A stretch of 64,000 bases of DNA, taken from the NCBI GenBank assembly GCA_934456435.1, contig CAKSHH010000003.1, positions 62,001-126,000 of the forward strand, given 5' to 3'. The translations under genes and the position numbers were made by a program. Source of the stretch: an uncultured Eubacteriales bacterium (GTDB lineage Bacteria > Bacillota > Clostridia > Oscillospirales > Acutalibacteraceae). The notes beneath the pieces are model-generated. The model ran no database searches and was not told the DNA's origin. It saw only the letters and a program-made list of their open reading frames with translations. This document shows, one piece after another, positions 32,312 through 40,198 of this stretch (position 1 is the first letter of the stretch; each line of letters starts with the position of its first letter).

Positions 32312-34720
32312 TTATTTCACAACAATATTTACAAGTCTGCCCTTGACATAGAGCTCCTTGACAACTGTTTTTCCGTCAATTGCGGCGGCAATTGCCGGGT
32401 CCTTCTTCGCAAGCTCGATTGCTTCCGCCGAATCAATGTCTGCGGGAATCATAAGCTTTGCGCGAACCTTGCCGTTGATCTGTGCGACGATTTCAATTTC
32501 ATCGTCAATGCACTTTGCCTCGTCATAGTCGACCCAATGACCGTTTGCCAGCATTCCGCCGTAGTTCTGAGCCGCCCATATTTCCTCCGTAATGTGAGGA
32601 GCAAACGGATTGAGAAGCGTTACAAACGTTTTCAGCTCGGCGTTGTTGATTGCGCCCTTGTTGTAGATATCATTGAGCAGGGTCATGAGCGCGGCGATTG
32701 CCGTGTTGAACTTCATACCCTCAATGTCCTCGGAAACCTTCTTTATCGTCTTGTGGAAAGCCGATTCAAGCTCCTTGGAATACTCGTCGCCCTCGGTCAG
32801 GATATCCTGAAGAGCCCACACTCTGTCGATGAATCTCTTGCAGCCCTTAACCGACGACTTTGACCACGGAGCCGCCTTTTCATAGTCACCCATGAACAGA
32901 ACGTAGGTACGCAGAACATCTGCGCCGTATTCGTCAACAACATCGTTCGGGTCAACAACGTTGCCCTTGGACTTGCTCATCTTGTCGCCGTCCGGTCCGA
33001 GGATAAGACCCTGAGCGGTACGCTTTGCATAAGGCTCGTCATACGGAACCTCGCCGATATCGTAAAGGAACTTGTGCCAGAAGCGCGAATAAATCATGTG
33101 ACGTGTAACGTGCTCCATTCCGCCGTTGTACCAGTCAACCTCGCCCCAATACTTGAGCTTATCCTTATCGGCAAATGCCTTGTCGTTGTGCGGATCAATG
33201 TATCTCAGGAAGTACCAGGAAGAACCTGCCCACTGAGGCATTGTGTCGGTCTCGCGCTTTGCGTCGGCGCCGCACTTCGGGCACTTGCAGTTGACAAAAG
33301 ATTCAATCTTAGCAAGCGGACTTTCGCCGTCCGAACCCGGCTCAAAGTTTTCAACCTTGGGCAGCTTGAGCGGAAGCTCGTCATAAGGAACGGGAACCAT
33401 TCCGCAATGCGGACAGTAAACGATAGGAATCGGCTCGCCCCAGTAACGCTGACGGTTGAATGCCCAGTCCTTCATCTTGTACTGAACGCCCTTTTCGCCG
33501 ACGCCCTTTTCGCTGAGATAATCCGCCATCTTTTCAATGGCTTCTTTCTTATTCTTAATTCCGTCAAGGAATCCTGAGTTCACGCACTCGCCCTCTCCGG
33601 TATATGCTTCCTTGGAAATGTCGCCGCCCTTGATAACCTCGATGATGTCAATGCCGAACTTCTTGGCAAACTCATAGTCACGGGTATCGTGAGCGGGAAC
33701 AGCCATAATTGCGCCTGTACCGTAGCCCATCATAACGTAATCGGAAATGTAGATTGGAATTTCCTTGCCGTTCACGGGGTTGATGCCCGAAAGTCCGTCA
33801 ATCTTAACACCCGTCTTGTCCTTGACAAGCTGTGTTCTCTCGAACTCGGTCTTCTTGGCACACTCTTTTCTGTATTCCGTAATCGCGTCCATATTTGAAA
33901 TACGGTCCGCGTACTTGTCAATCATCGGATGTTCGGGTGCCATAACCATGAACGTTACGCCGAAAAGAGTATCGGGACGGGTTGTATAAATCTTGAGCTT
34001 TTCGCTGTCCGAGCCCTTAACGTCGAAATCGACGAACGCACCCGTTGACTTGCCGATCCAGTTCCTCTGCTGAAGCTTGATGTTCGGAAGATAATCGACC
34101 TCGTCAAGACCCTCAAGGAGCTTGTCGGCATACTTCGTGATGCGAAGATACCAAACGTCCTTTGACTTCTGAACGATATCGCTGTGGCAGATATCACACT
34201 TGCCGCCCTGCGAATCCTCATTGGAAAGGACAACCTTACATGACGGACAGTAGTTCACAAGAGTCTTGTCTCTGAAAGCCAGTCCGTGCTCAAACATCTT
34301 GAGGAAAATCCACTGGGTCCACTTGTAGTAGTCCTCCTGTGTGGTGTCGATAACTCTCGTCCAGTCAAAGGAGAATCCTACCTTTTTAAGCTGGCTTGAA
34401 AATCTTTCGATATTCATATCCGTAACCTTGCGGGGATGAATACCTGTTTTTATAGCGTAGTTTTCGGTCGGGAGACCGTATGCGTCAAAGCCGATCGGGA
34501 ACAGAACGTTGTAGCCCTGCATTCTTCTTTTTCTCGAAACGACCTCAAGACCCGAATAAGCCTTGATATGTCCGACGTGCATACCTGCTCCGCTGGGATA
34601 GGGGAACTCAACAAGGCCGTAGAACTTCGGCTTATCCGAAAAGTCCACCGCATGGAAAACGCCTGTCTCCTCCCATTTATCCTGCCACTTTTTTTCTACC
34701 GATTTAAAATCATAACCCAT
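32312..34720 (-). CDS. leuS: Leucyl-tRNA synthetase
   Basis: An 802-residue class Ia synthetase that charges tRNA(Leu). The HIGH motif appears as PYPSGAGMHVGH (about residues 40-51) and the KMSKS loop as KMSKS at 580-584. A CP1 editing domain lies between, with TTRPDTLFGVTFMVMAPEHP near 230 (the T-rich editing loop) and MMGYGTGAIMAVPAHDTRD near 315. A zinc-type Cys cluster (CPSCKVVLSNEDSQGGKCDIC) is at ~155. GEPIPIVYCPHCG near 425 starts the leucine-specific insertion region. The start is the ATG with GGAGG 9 bases upstream. No T-box leader was found upstream, which is notable for a Firmicutes leuS; instead a MITE-like element separates it from rsfS. Confidence 0.97.
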   Translation of the reverse strand: MGYDFKSVEKKWQDKWEETGVFHAVDFSDKPKFYGLVEFPYPSGAGMHVGHIKAYSGLEVVSRKRRMQGYNVLFPIGFDAYGLPTENYAIKTGIHPRKVTDMNIERFSSQLKKVGFSFDWTRVIDTTQEDYYKWTQWIFLKMFEHGLAFRDKTLVNYCPSCKVVLSNEDSQGGKCDICHSDIVQKSKDVWYLRITKYADKLLEGLDEVDYLPNIKLQQRNWIGKSTGAFVDFDVKGSDSEKLKIYTTRPDTLFGVTFMVMAPEHPMIDKYADRISNMDAITEYRKECAKKTEFERTQLVKDKTGVKIDGLSGINPVNGKEIPIYISDYVMMGYGTGAIMAVPAHDTRDYEFAKKFGIDIIEVIKGGDISKEAYTGEGECVNSGFLDGIKNKKEAIEKMADYLSEKGVGEKGVQYKMKDWAFNRQRYWGEPIPIVYCPHCGMVPVPYDELPLKLPKVENFEPGSDGESPLAKIESFVNCKCPKCGADAKRETDTMPQWAGSSWYFLRYIDPHNDKAFADKDKLKYWGEVDWYNGGMEHVTRHMIYSRFWHKFLYDIGEVPYDEPYAKRTAQGLILGPDGDKMSKSKGNVVDPNDVVDEYGADVLRTYVLFMGDYEKAAPWSKSSVKGCKRFIDRVWALQDILTEGDEYSKELESAFHKTIKKVSEDIEGMKFNTAIAALMTLLNDIYNKGAINNAELKTFVTLLNPFAPHITEEIWAAQNYGGMLANGHWVDYDEAKCIDDEIEIVAQINGKVRAKLMIPADIDSAEAIELAKKDPAIAAAIDGKTVVKELYVKGRLVNIVVK

Positions 34721-34782
34721 TTCAATAATCCTCCGATGTGTATTGCGATTTGCTGCATAGGTTGCTTGCAAAATCAGATTAA

Positions 34783-35148
34783 GCCTTCCCCTGCAGGCAA
34801 TGTTATTAACTTAAGACTTAAGATCAAAATATCTTGCAGTCGCTTACACGGCTCACCTTGTCAGGTAGCGAAGCGGCGCGACGGTAGTGAATGACAGTCC
34901 GGTGGACTGTCAGAGCCGGAGCGTGACCGAGCCGCAGCGAGACGCTGTCGGCGCAAGCCGACTGAGGGGTAGTCCGAAGACACCGTTTATAAGGTTTTTT
35001 CTCATAAAGGTTGTAATAAGCAGTTTCTCTCCCTCCGTCACGGCTTCACCGTGCCACCTCCCTCATCAGATGGAGGCCGGGCTATACAAAACGACTTCAA
35101 CCTTAAAAGAAAGCCCCTAAGTTAATGACATTTTCTGAAAGGGGCGCC
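34783..35148. mobile_element. MITE-like non-coding element with imperfect 33-bp terminal inverted repeats
   Basis: The ends at 34783-34815 and 35116-35148 are inverted repeats: the left end read in reverse complement (TAAGTTAATAACATT, then CTG, then AGGGGAAGGC) matches the right end (TAAGTTAATGACATT, CTG, AAGGGGCGCC) with few changes. Inside are several perfect hairpins: GACAGTCC/GGACTGTC at 34893-34911, GTCGGC-GCAA-GCCGAC at 34947-34962, CACGG/CCGTG near 35040 and CCTCC/GGAGG near 35058. No ORF is convincing. The base composition is more GC-rich than neighbouring gaps. It fills the rsfS-leuS gap of an otherwise tight operon. Similar palindromic, non-coding repeats are common in Oscillospiraceae genomes. 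No clear target-site duplication was seen. Confidence 0.65.
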
Positions 35149-35178
35149 ATGGCAAGACACCTATGCAAAAAAATATAA

Positions 35179-35535
35179 TCAGTCCTCTGTCAGAACGTCG
35201 GAAAGGTCGATCCTTGCCGCGTCGTTCCAAAGGCGTTCGATGTTGTAGTACTGTCTGCTTTCCGGCTGGAAAACGTGAACCAAAACATCGTTGTAGTCAA
35301 GCAGAATCCAGCCCGTCGCTCTGCCCTCAATGTGGTCAACCTCAACGCCGAGCTTCTTCATCTCGTCGTCAACCTCATCGGCAAGCGCGCGGACATGGGT
35401 GTTTGACGTACCGCTTGCAATAATGAAATAGTCTGACATTACCGTCAGTTCTTTCGTTTCAATGCCGACGATGTCGATCGCTTTTTTCTTGTCCAGGATT
35501 TTCGCAATGTTTTTTGCTTTTTCGAGTGATGTCAT
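35179..35535 (-). CDS. rsfS: Ribosomal silencing factor RsfS (Iojap family)
   Basis: A 118-residue protein that binds ribosomal protein L14 and blocks subunit joining in starvation. It has the DUF143/Iojap core: KKAIDIVGIETKELTVMSDYFIIASGTSNTHVRALAD-type pattern, with SDYFIIASGTSNTHV near residue 34, EGRATGWILLDYNDVLVHVF near 70 and YYNIERLW near 96. Length and motifs are normal. The ATG overlaps the yqeK stop (ATGA). The nadD-yqeK-rsfS order is conserved across Firmicutes and often continues into leuS, as here apart from the inserted repeat element. Confidence 0.94.
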   Translation of the reverse strand: MTSLEKAKNIAKILDKKKAIDIVGIETKELTVMSDYFIIASGTSNTHVRALADEVDDEMKKLGVEVDHIEGRATGWILLDYNDVLVHVFQPESRQYYNIERLWNDAARIDLSDVLTED

Positions 35536-36122
35536 ATACTATTTCCTCCCTGCTTTTTTATAATGACTTCATTGTAAAGATCAATGCTGTCCGGATGAAT
35601 CACCTGACCCTTTGAAATCAGATCCGGTATTCCGAACCTCAGCGCATATTCAATCGCCGCGTCCATATCCGTTTCACAAAGTCTTCGCATTTCGTCCACG
35701 CCGTTGTAATTTCTCTCTGCGGAAATATAATCGGCGAGATAAACAATTTTTTCAAGCAGGCTCATTTCTGCCCTGCCCGTTGTGTGGTACCTGACCGCCC
35801 GTATAATTTCACGGTCGTCAATGCCCATAACAAATTTTACATAAGCCGCACCCGCCATCGCGTGCCACAGCTTTTTGTTTGCCCTCTCGACAGGCATCAG
35901 CTCAATGCCTGCTTCGCTCAATACCCCTAACTGCTCTTCTTCGGAAGCGTTTTTCATCACGTCATGCAGAAGTCCCGCCGTATACGCCTTTTCCGCATCG
36001 CCGCCGTATCTGAGCGCAAGCTCTTTTGCGCTGTCGGCAACATTTAGGCTGTGGGTAAATCTGTATTCATCGAGTCTTGACTTGATCAACGCAATGATTT
36101 TTTCATCTGTCCAGCCGCTCAA
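35532..36122 (-). CDS. yqeK: HD-domain diadenosine tetraphosphatase YqeK
   Basis: A 196-residue HD-domain protein of the YqeK family, shown in other Firmicutes to split Ap4A symmetrically into two ADP. The HD motif is visible: RFTHSLNVADSAKEL near residue 22, GLLHDVMKN near 50 (His-Asp pair), HAMAGAAYVK near 86 and ADYISAERNY near 130. The start codon is TTG at 36122, overlapping the nadD stop by 4 bases (TTGA); there is no in-frame ATG near. It overlaps rsfS by 4 bases, so nadD, yqeK and rsfS are translationally linked. Confidence 0.92.
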   Translation of the reverse strand: MSGWTDEKIIALIKSRLDEYRFTHSLNVADSAKELALRYGGDAEKAYTAGLLHDVMKNASEEEQLGVLSEAGIELMPVERANKKLWHAMAGAAYVKFVMGIDDREIIRAVRYHTTGRAEMSLLEKIVYLADYISAERNYNGVDEMRRLCETDMDAAIEYALRFGIPDLISKGQVIHPDSIDLYNEVIIKKQGGNSI

Positions 36123-36718
36123 AGGTAAAGCTCCTTTTCTATTATGTACTTTCTGATCTGCTCGCTTATCATTCCGTCGGTCGGCTCGCCGTTTCTGACG
36201 GCATTCCTAACCTGTGTTGAGCTTATCTCAATCGGTGTAAACGAGCAGATTATGAACCTGTCTCTGTCCTCGTAAAAATGCTCGTCAATGTACTTTTGCA
36301 TCGACGCTTCATCAGCCGAGGAGTCCCTTGAAACGGCGCATATTTTCACACATCGGAGTATCTCCTCAGGCTTGCGCCAGGTGTGAAAGCTCAGAAGCAT
36401 ATCCGAGCCGACTAAGAAAAACAATTCGTCGTCGGGATACTCTTTCCTGAGCTGTGCGACTGTTTCGCAGGTGTAGCTTTTCCCCTTTCTGACAAGCTCG
36501 ATGTTGCTGACCGCTATCCTCTCCTCGTCCTTGAAGAGAAGCCTCGTCATCGCAAGGCGGTCATCCGCGCTCACTCCGTCAAAGGCTTTGTGCGGAGGAA
36601 TAAAGGTCGGGATGACGATAAGCCTGTCAAGGGAAAGCCTGCGTATTGCTTCGCAGGCATATTTTCTGTGTCCCTCATGCGGCGGATCAAAGGTTCCGCC
36701 GAAAATTCCGATTCTCAT
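36119..36718 (-). CDS. nadD: Nicotinate-mononucleotide adenylyltransferase
   Basis: NadD adenylates nicotinate mononucleotide to make deamido-NAD. The 199-residue protein has the nucleotidyltransferase fold with GGTFDPPHEGH at residues 7-17 (the HxGH nucleotide-binding motif), IVIPTFIPPHK near 34, FLVGSDMLLSFHTW near 105 and the C-terminal SSTQVRNAVRNGEP near 168 (the ISSTxVR motif). Length is normal. Its start codon shares one base with the stop of the upstream ABC permease gene (TAATG), an unusual neighbour for nadD, and it overlaps yqeK by 4 bases. Confidence 0.95.
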   Translation of the reverse strand: MRIGIFGGTFDPPHEGHRKYACEAIRRLSLDRLIVIPTFIPPHKAFDGVSADDRLAMTRLLFKDEERIAVSNIELVRKGKSYTCETVAQLRKEYPDDELFFLVGSDMLLSFHTWRKPEEILRCVKICAVSRDSSADEASMQKYIDEHFYEDRDRFIICSFTPIEISSTQVRNAVRNGEPTDGMISEQIRKYIIEKELYL

Positions 36719-37542
36719 TATCTTATATTTACTTTCTTGTTCATTACATAGAACGTTGCATAGTAAAGTCCTGCACCGAAAACAAAATATGTGATGAGAT
36801 CGACAAGATCAATGTAGTTTGCGCCTGAACCGAGGTCGCCGTAATTCGTAACAAGTCCGATGTCGTTGTTGAAAATCGACAGGCCGAAAACGATATTGTC
36901 GGAAATGAGACCCGATATTCTTTCAACCGCAAACAGAACAACCAGCGTAAAGATGATTGTCCAAAGAAGATATTTCTTCTGGAAATGACGTGTGTTTGCA
37001 AGAGAAATTGCAAAATACATTTCTATGGTGATAACCGCAAAACGCAGGAAATACGAAACCATTGTAATCACGATTGTCGTAACGAGTGTTGACACCGACT
37101 TGCCCTCAAGGAACATCGGCAGCAGCGATTCAATCGTTGCAAACGTTTCCTCCCCTATTACGTCCTCCTTAACGACGAAGAACGTTATCGCCGCCGTGCC
37201 CATAAGGCAGGCAAAAGCCGCTACAAACCATACCGTTGAGGTAATAATCTTTGAAATCAAAAGCGTTGAGCCCTTGACGGGAAGCGTGAAGCTGAGGTAT
37301 CCCTGCTCACCGTAAAGTGAACGCTGGAAATTGACGATCATGACAACAGCCGTGAGAATAAAGCTGCACGACGAGATGAGCAGAAGAACCGTTATTCCGA
37401 GCATTTGTCCCGTTGAAGCCGTGTCCTTGTTGATGTAATACGAGCCGAGGACGTACGCCATTATGAGTGCAACGACCGCATAGAGCGCGCCCATTATTCT
37501 GCCCGTTGCAATAAATTCATGTTTTAAAAGCTTACCCAACAA
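36718..37542 (-). CDS. ABC-2 type transporter permease
   Basis: A 274-residue membrane protein with about six helices (residues ~16-36, 52-80, 100-125, 155-180, 195-212 and 245-265). FQRSLYGEQGYLSFTLPVKGSTLLISKI is the hallmark of the ABC-2 permease subfamily that pairs with a CcmA-type ATPase, including peptide antibiotic exporters. The start is a TTG at 37542, with GGGAGGTG 7 bases upstream, overlapping the ATPase gene by 11 bases. Its stop shares a base with the nadD start, so the transporter and the NAD/ribosome genes form one transcript. Substrate unknown. Confidence 0.85.
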   Translation of the reverse strand: MLGKLLKHEFIATGRIMGALYAVVALIMAYVLGSYYINKDTASTGQMLGITVLLLISSCSFILTAVVMIVNFQRSLYGEQGYLSFTLPVKGSTLLISKIITSTVWFVAAFACLMGTAAITFFVVKEDVIGEETFATIESLLPMFLEGKSVSTLVTTIVITMVSYFLRFAVITIEMYFAISLANTRHFQKKYLLWTIIFTLVVLFAVERISGLISDNIVFGLSIFNNDIGLVTNYGDLGSGANYIDLVDLITYFVFGAGLYYATFYVMNKKVNIR

Positions 37543-38236
37543 AGCTGAACACCTCCCTGAACAGATCCTCGACAGTCTTGCCGTCCGCCGTTATCCTTGA
37601 AACGTCCGTGTTGACAACAAGCTTACCGTCCTTGACCATGAGCACACGGTCAAGCACCTTTTCGATATCATAAATAAGGTGAGTCGAAAGCAAAATCGTT
37701 GAGTTTTCGGCGTGGTTCTTCATTATCGTGTCGAGAATAAACTCTCTCGAAACAAGGTCAACGCCGCCGAGGGGCTCGTCAAGGATATAAAGGTCCGCCT
37801 TTCTGCTCATGACAAGCAGAAGCTGGAGCTTTTCCTGCTGACCCTTTGACATGGTTTTGATTTTCTGCTTCATCGGAAGCTCAAATTTTGCCGCCATATC
37901 AAGTGCTTTCTGCATATCAAAGTTCTCGTAGAAATCTGCCATGTACTTGATTGCGCTCTTCGGCGTCATCCAAGCAGGAAGATAGTTCTTCTCCGGGAGA
38001 TATGCAATTATTTTCTTCGACTCGACGCCCGGCGCCTTGCCGTTGACAAGAATCGTGCCCTCGTAGTCGTTGATAAGTCCGACAATGGACTTGATCATTG
38101 ACGTTTTGCCGCAGCCGTTGGGGCCGAGCAAACCGACAATCTTGCCCTGTTCAATGTCGTAAGAGACACCCTTGAGCACCGCGTGATCGCCGTAGCTCTT
38201 TTTGAGGTCTCTCACCTTGAGAAGTGTGTCACTCAT
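37532..38236 (-). CDS. ABC transporter ATP-binding protein
   Basis: A 234-residue nucleotide-binding subunit: Walker A GPNGCGKTS near residue 38, Q-loop region IAYLPEKNYLPAW near 72, signature MSKGQQEKLQLLLVM near 130, Walker B LYILDEPLGGVD near 150 and STHLIYDIE near 184. The signature reads SKGQ rather than SGGQ, an accepted variant of this subfamily. Preceded by GGAGG. The 11-base overlap with the permease gene indicates a coupled pair. It is the first gene in the run that continues through nadD, yqeK and rsfS. Confidence 0.92.
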   Translation of the reverse strand: MSDTLLKVRDLKKSYGDHAVLKGVSYDIEQGKIVGLLGPNGCGKTSMIKSIVGLINDYEGTILVNGKAPGVESKKIIAYLPEKNYLPAWMTPKSAIKYMADFYENFDMQKALDMAAKFELPMKQKIKTMSKGQQEKLQLLLVMSRKADLYILDEPLGGVDLVSREFILDTIMKNHAENSTILLSTHLIYDIEKVLDRVLMVKDGKLVVNTDVSRITADGKTVEDLFREVFSFVG

Positions 38237-38269
38237 TGATGTATTCCTCCAATCCCGTTCGCGGGAAAA

Positions 38270-39763
38270 TCAATCGTCAGCCATTCTGGCTTCTTTAATA
38301 ATATCCTCCGTGATTTCCTCCGACTCGCCGTGGCGAACGAAAAGAATACAGAGAAGTGAAAGGACGAAACAAATCGGACAATAGTAGAACAGCGAACCGT
38401 AAGTACCCGTAAGCATACGGACAATACCGTAAACGATCGGGGTAGCGATCTGTGCCGAGAATGTCGCTGTGTAATAGTATCCGGTAAAGGTTCCAACCTT
38501 GTCAAGTCCGCCGATTTCAAGAACAAGCGGAAGTGTATTAACCGTAATGAGCATATTTGCAAAACCGCCGACAACAAGCGCAACATATACAAGAGACAGC
38601 GCGTTGCCCGTCATTGCGTCAACAACAAGGTAAACAACAAATGCGGCAATGAACATGGTAAGACCTGCAACAATGGTCTTTTTTCTGCCGAACTTTCTGC
38701 CGAGCAGACCTGCCGGAATTGCGCCGATAGCCGTTGATATTGCAAAAATCGTAAGCATTGATGTGGCTTCGCCGCTGGACTTGCCGAGAATCTCCGCAGC
38801 AAACAGGGCGAAGAATGTCTGAATTGCGTTTGCTCCGCAGAAGAGGAAGAAAAGTCCTGCAAGCATACAGATAAGGCTGACTCTTTCGCCATTGGAAAGC
38901 TTGATTGCCTTAAGACGCTCTTTTTCCTTCTTCGCAGCATCTTTCTCAGCCTTTCTCTTCGCCTTGGCGTCGTTTTCCATATTCGCCTGCATCTGAACCT
39001 TAAGTCTGCTGTCCGGCTCCTTAACGAAGAACGCAACAACAAGAGTACAGATAATCATTACGATCGAGGCAAAAAGGAAGACATAAGGTATATACTCCTC
39101 TTCCTGTGTAGCCTTATCCCAACCGCCGATTGCGCAGACGATGGTTGCCGCCTGCAAAGCAAGCAGGCTGCCGACTCCGCCGACAAGGTTGATAACCGAA
39201 TTACCCTCACTTCTCAGCGCGGGAGGTGTAAGGTCGGGCATAAGCGCAACGCAGGGCGCACGCCAAAACGACATAACAAAAACAAAAAGAATAATGCAGA
39301 TCATCATTGCGGAAATTCTGCCGTTCTCGTGGAGAGCAACTCTCGGAATAATCGCAAAAATAACCGCAGCCAAAGGTGCACCGATAAGGATAAACGGTTT
39401 ACGCTTACCGATTCGGGTATGGCATCTGTCGGAGATCTTGCCAAATGTCGGCTGGAAGATAACGCCGAAGATGTTATCAAACGTCATAATAATACCGATG
39501 AAAAGAGGAACAAGCGTAAAGCCTGTTGCCGCAGAACCGACGTCCTCACCCTGAGCCTGCATGAACTCAAGAAGAACAGGGAATTTTTCAACCAGCTTTG
39601 CACTCCAGCCCGCAATCAAGGCAGACTCGCCGAGGATTTTGTTGAGCAGAGTGGTAATATAGGGGTCGTAAACGCCCCATGCAATCGAAGATGCCATAAA
39701 GGCAAAGCCGATCAAAAGAGTTTTGCCGTAGTTAAGCTTCATTTTTTTCGCTTTTTCAGCCAT
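38270..39763 (-). CDS. MFS transporter, sugar (GPH/SUC-like) type
   Basis: A 497-residue transporter with 12 predicted helices and a long charged cytoplasmic loop in the middle (about residues 250-290, rich in Lys and Glu: NMENDAKAKRKAEKDAAKKE). The loop FGKISDRCHTRIGKRKPFI after helix 3 carries the D-x-x-x-x-R-x-G-R/K-R motif seen in glycoside/sucrose symporters (SLC45/GPH-like). A second copy of that kind of loop (LGRKFGRKKTIV) follows helix 8. It likely imports a sugar or oligosaccharide with a cation, fitting the intracellular glycosidases in this window. The start at 39763 has AAAGGA upstream; the in-frame extension to 39805 is unlikely. Followed by the ABC pair after 33 bases. Confidence 0.85.
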   Translation of the reverse strand: MAEKAKKMKLNYGKTLLIGFAFMASSIAWGVYDPYITTLLNKILGESALIAGWSAKLVEKFPVLLEFMQAQGEDVGSAATGFTLVPLFIGIIMTFDNIFGVIFQPTFGKISDRCHTRIGKRKPFILIGAPLAAVIFAIIPRVALHENGRISAMMICIILFVFVMSFWRAPCVALMPDLTPPALRSEGNSVINLVGGVGSLLALQAATIVCAIGGWDKATQEEEYIPYVFLFASIVMIICTLVVAFFVKEPDSRLKVQMQANMENDAKAKRKAEKDAAKKEKERLKAIKLSNGERVSLICMLAGLFFLFCGANAIQTFFALFAAEILGKSSGEATSMLTIFAISTAIGAIPAGLLGRKFGRKKTIVAGLTMFIAAFVVYLVVDAMTGNALSLVYVALVVGGFANMLITVNTLPLVLEIGGLDKVGTFTGYYYTATFSAQIATPIVYGIVRMLTGTYGSLFYYCPICFVLSLLCILFVRHGESEEITEDIIKEARMADD

Positions 39764-39826
39764 AAAAACAATCCTTTCTCTTTGTGGATGACAATCGGTG
39801 AACACTCCCCGATTATCGTCCGTACC

Positions 39827-39863
39827 ATTATATCACGAATTATCGTAAAAGCAAATGCTTTTA
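39827..39863 (-). promoter_or_regulatory. Promoter and palindrome of the MFS transporter gene
   Basis: Minus-strand TTGCTT (39854-39849), 16-base spacer ending in TGA, and TATAAT (39832-39827). An 8-bp palindrome TAAAAGCA-AA-TGCTTTTA at 39846-39863 overlaps the -35, as a repressor site would. Confidence 0.6.
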
Positions 39864-39987
39864 TGGCGTTTTTTGCATATTTTATGCATTTATTTTTTCA
39901 TCTAATTTTTAAATTTGTATGAATTGGCGGAAAAGAAAGAGTGAATTTTGTATTTGCCGAAATCAAAAGCCAAAACAAACAAAAATC

Positions 39988-40016
39988 TTGACAAACTCAA
40001 AAAGAAAGACTATAAT
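39988..40016 (+). promoter_or_regulatory. Promoter of tRNA-Ala
   Basis: TTGACA (39988-39993), exactly 17 bases, TATAAT (40011-40016): a full consensus promoter 54 bases before the mature tRNA 5' end. Confidence 0.9.
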
Positions 40017-40069
40017 TTTGATGTTGAACAAAGTATGCATAAAAGTTGTGTGGCAACATCTTAAAATTT

Positions 40070-40145
40070 GGGGGCGTAGCTCAGCTGGGAGAGCGTACGG
40101 TTCGCATCCGTAAGGTCGAGAGTTCGATCCTCTTCGTCTCCACCA
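40070..40145 (+). tRNA. tRNA-Ala (anticodon CGC), CCA encoded
   Basis: Acceptor GGGGGCG (40070-40076) pairs with CGTCTCC (two G-U pairs), D arm GCTC/GAGC with loop AGCTGGGA, anticodon stem TACGG/CCGTA enclosing TTCGCAT (anticodon CGC, reading the rare Ala codon GCG), T arm GAGAG-TTCGATC-CTCTT. A73 and CCA are encoded. It stands alone with a consensus promoter and its own terminator. Confidence 0.94.
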
Positions 40146-40190
40146 AAAGCCACCGTAATTCAATCGGAATTACGGTGGCTTTCTTTTTGT
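40146..40190 (+). terminator. Terminator of tRNA-Ala
   Basis: A 16-bp perfect stem (AAAGCCACCGTAATTC with GAATTACGGTGGCTTT) and a short loop is followed by CTTTTTG, directly after the CCA end. Confidence 0.9.
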
Positions 40191-40198
40191 TTTCGGTT

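Noticed and set aside
34721..35178. T-box riboswitch for leuS
   Set aside because: No specifier loop, AGGGTGGNACCGCG-type T-box core or terminator/antiterminator pair was found on the minus strand. The palindromes and terminal inverted repeats fit a repeat element better.
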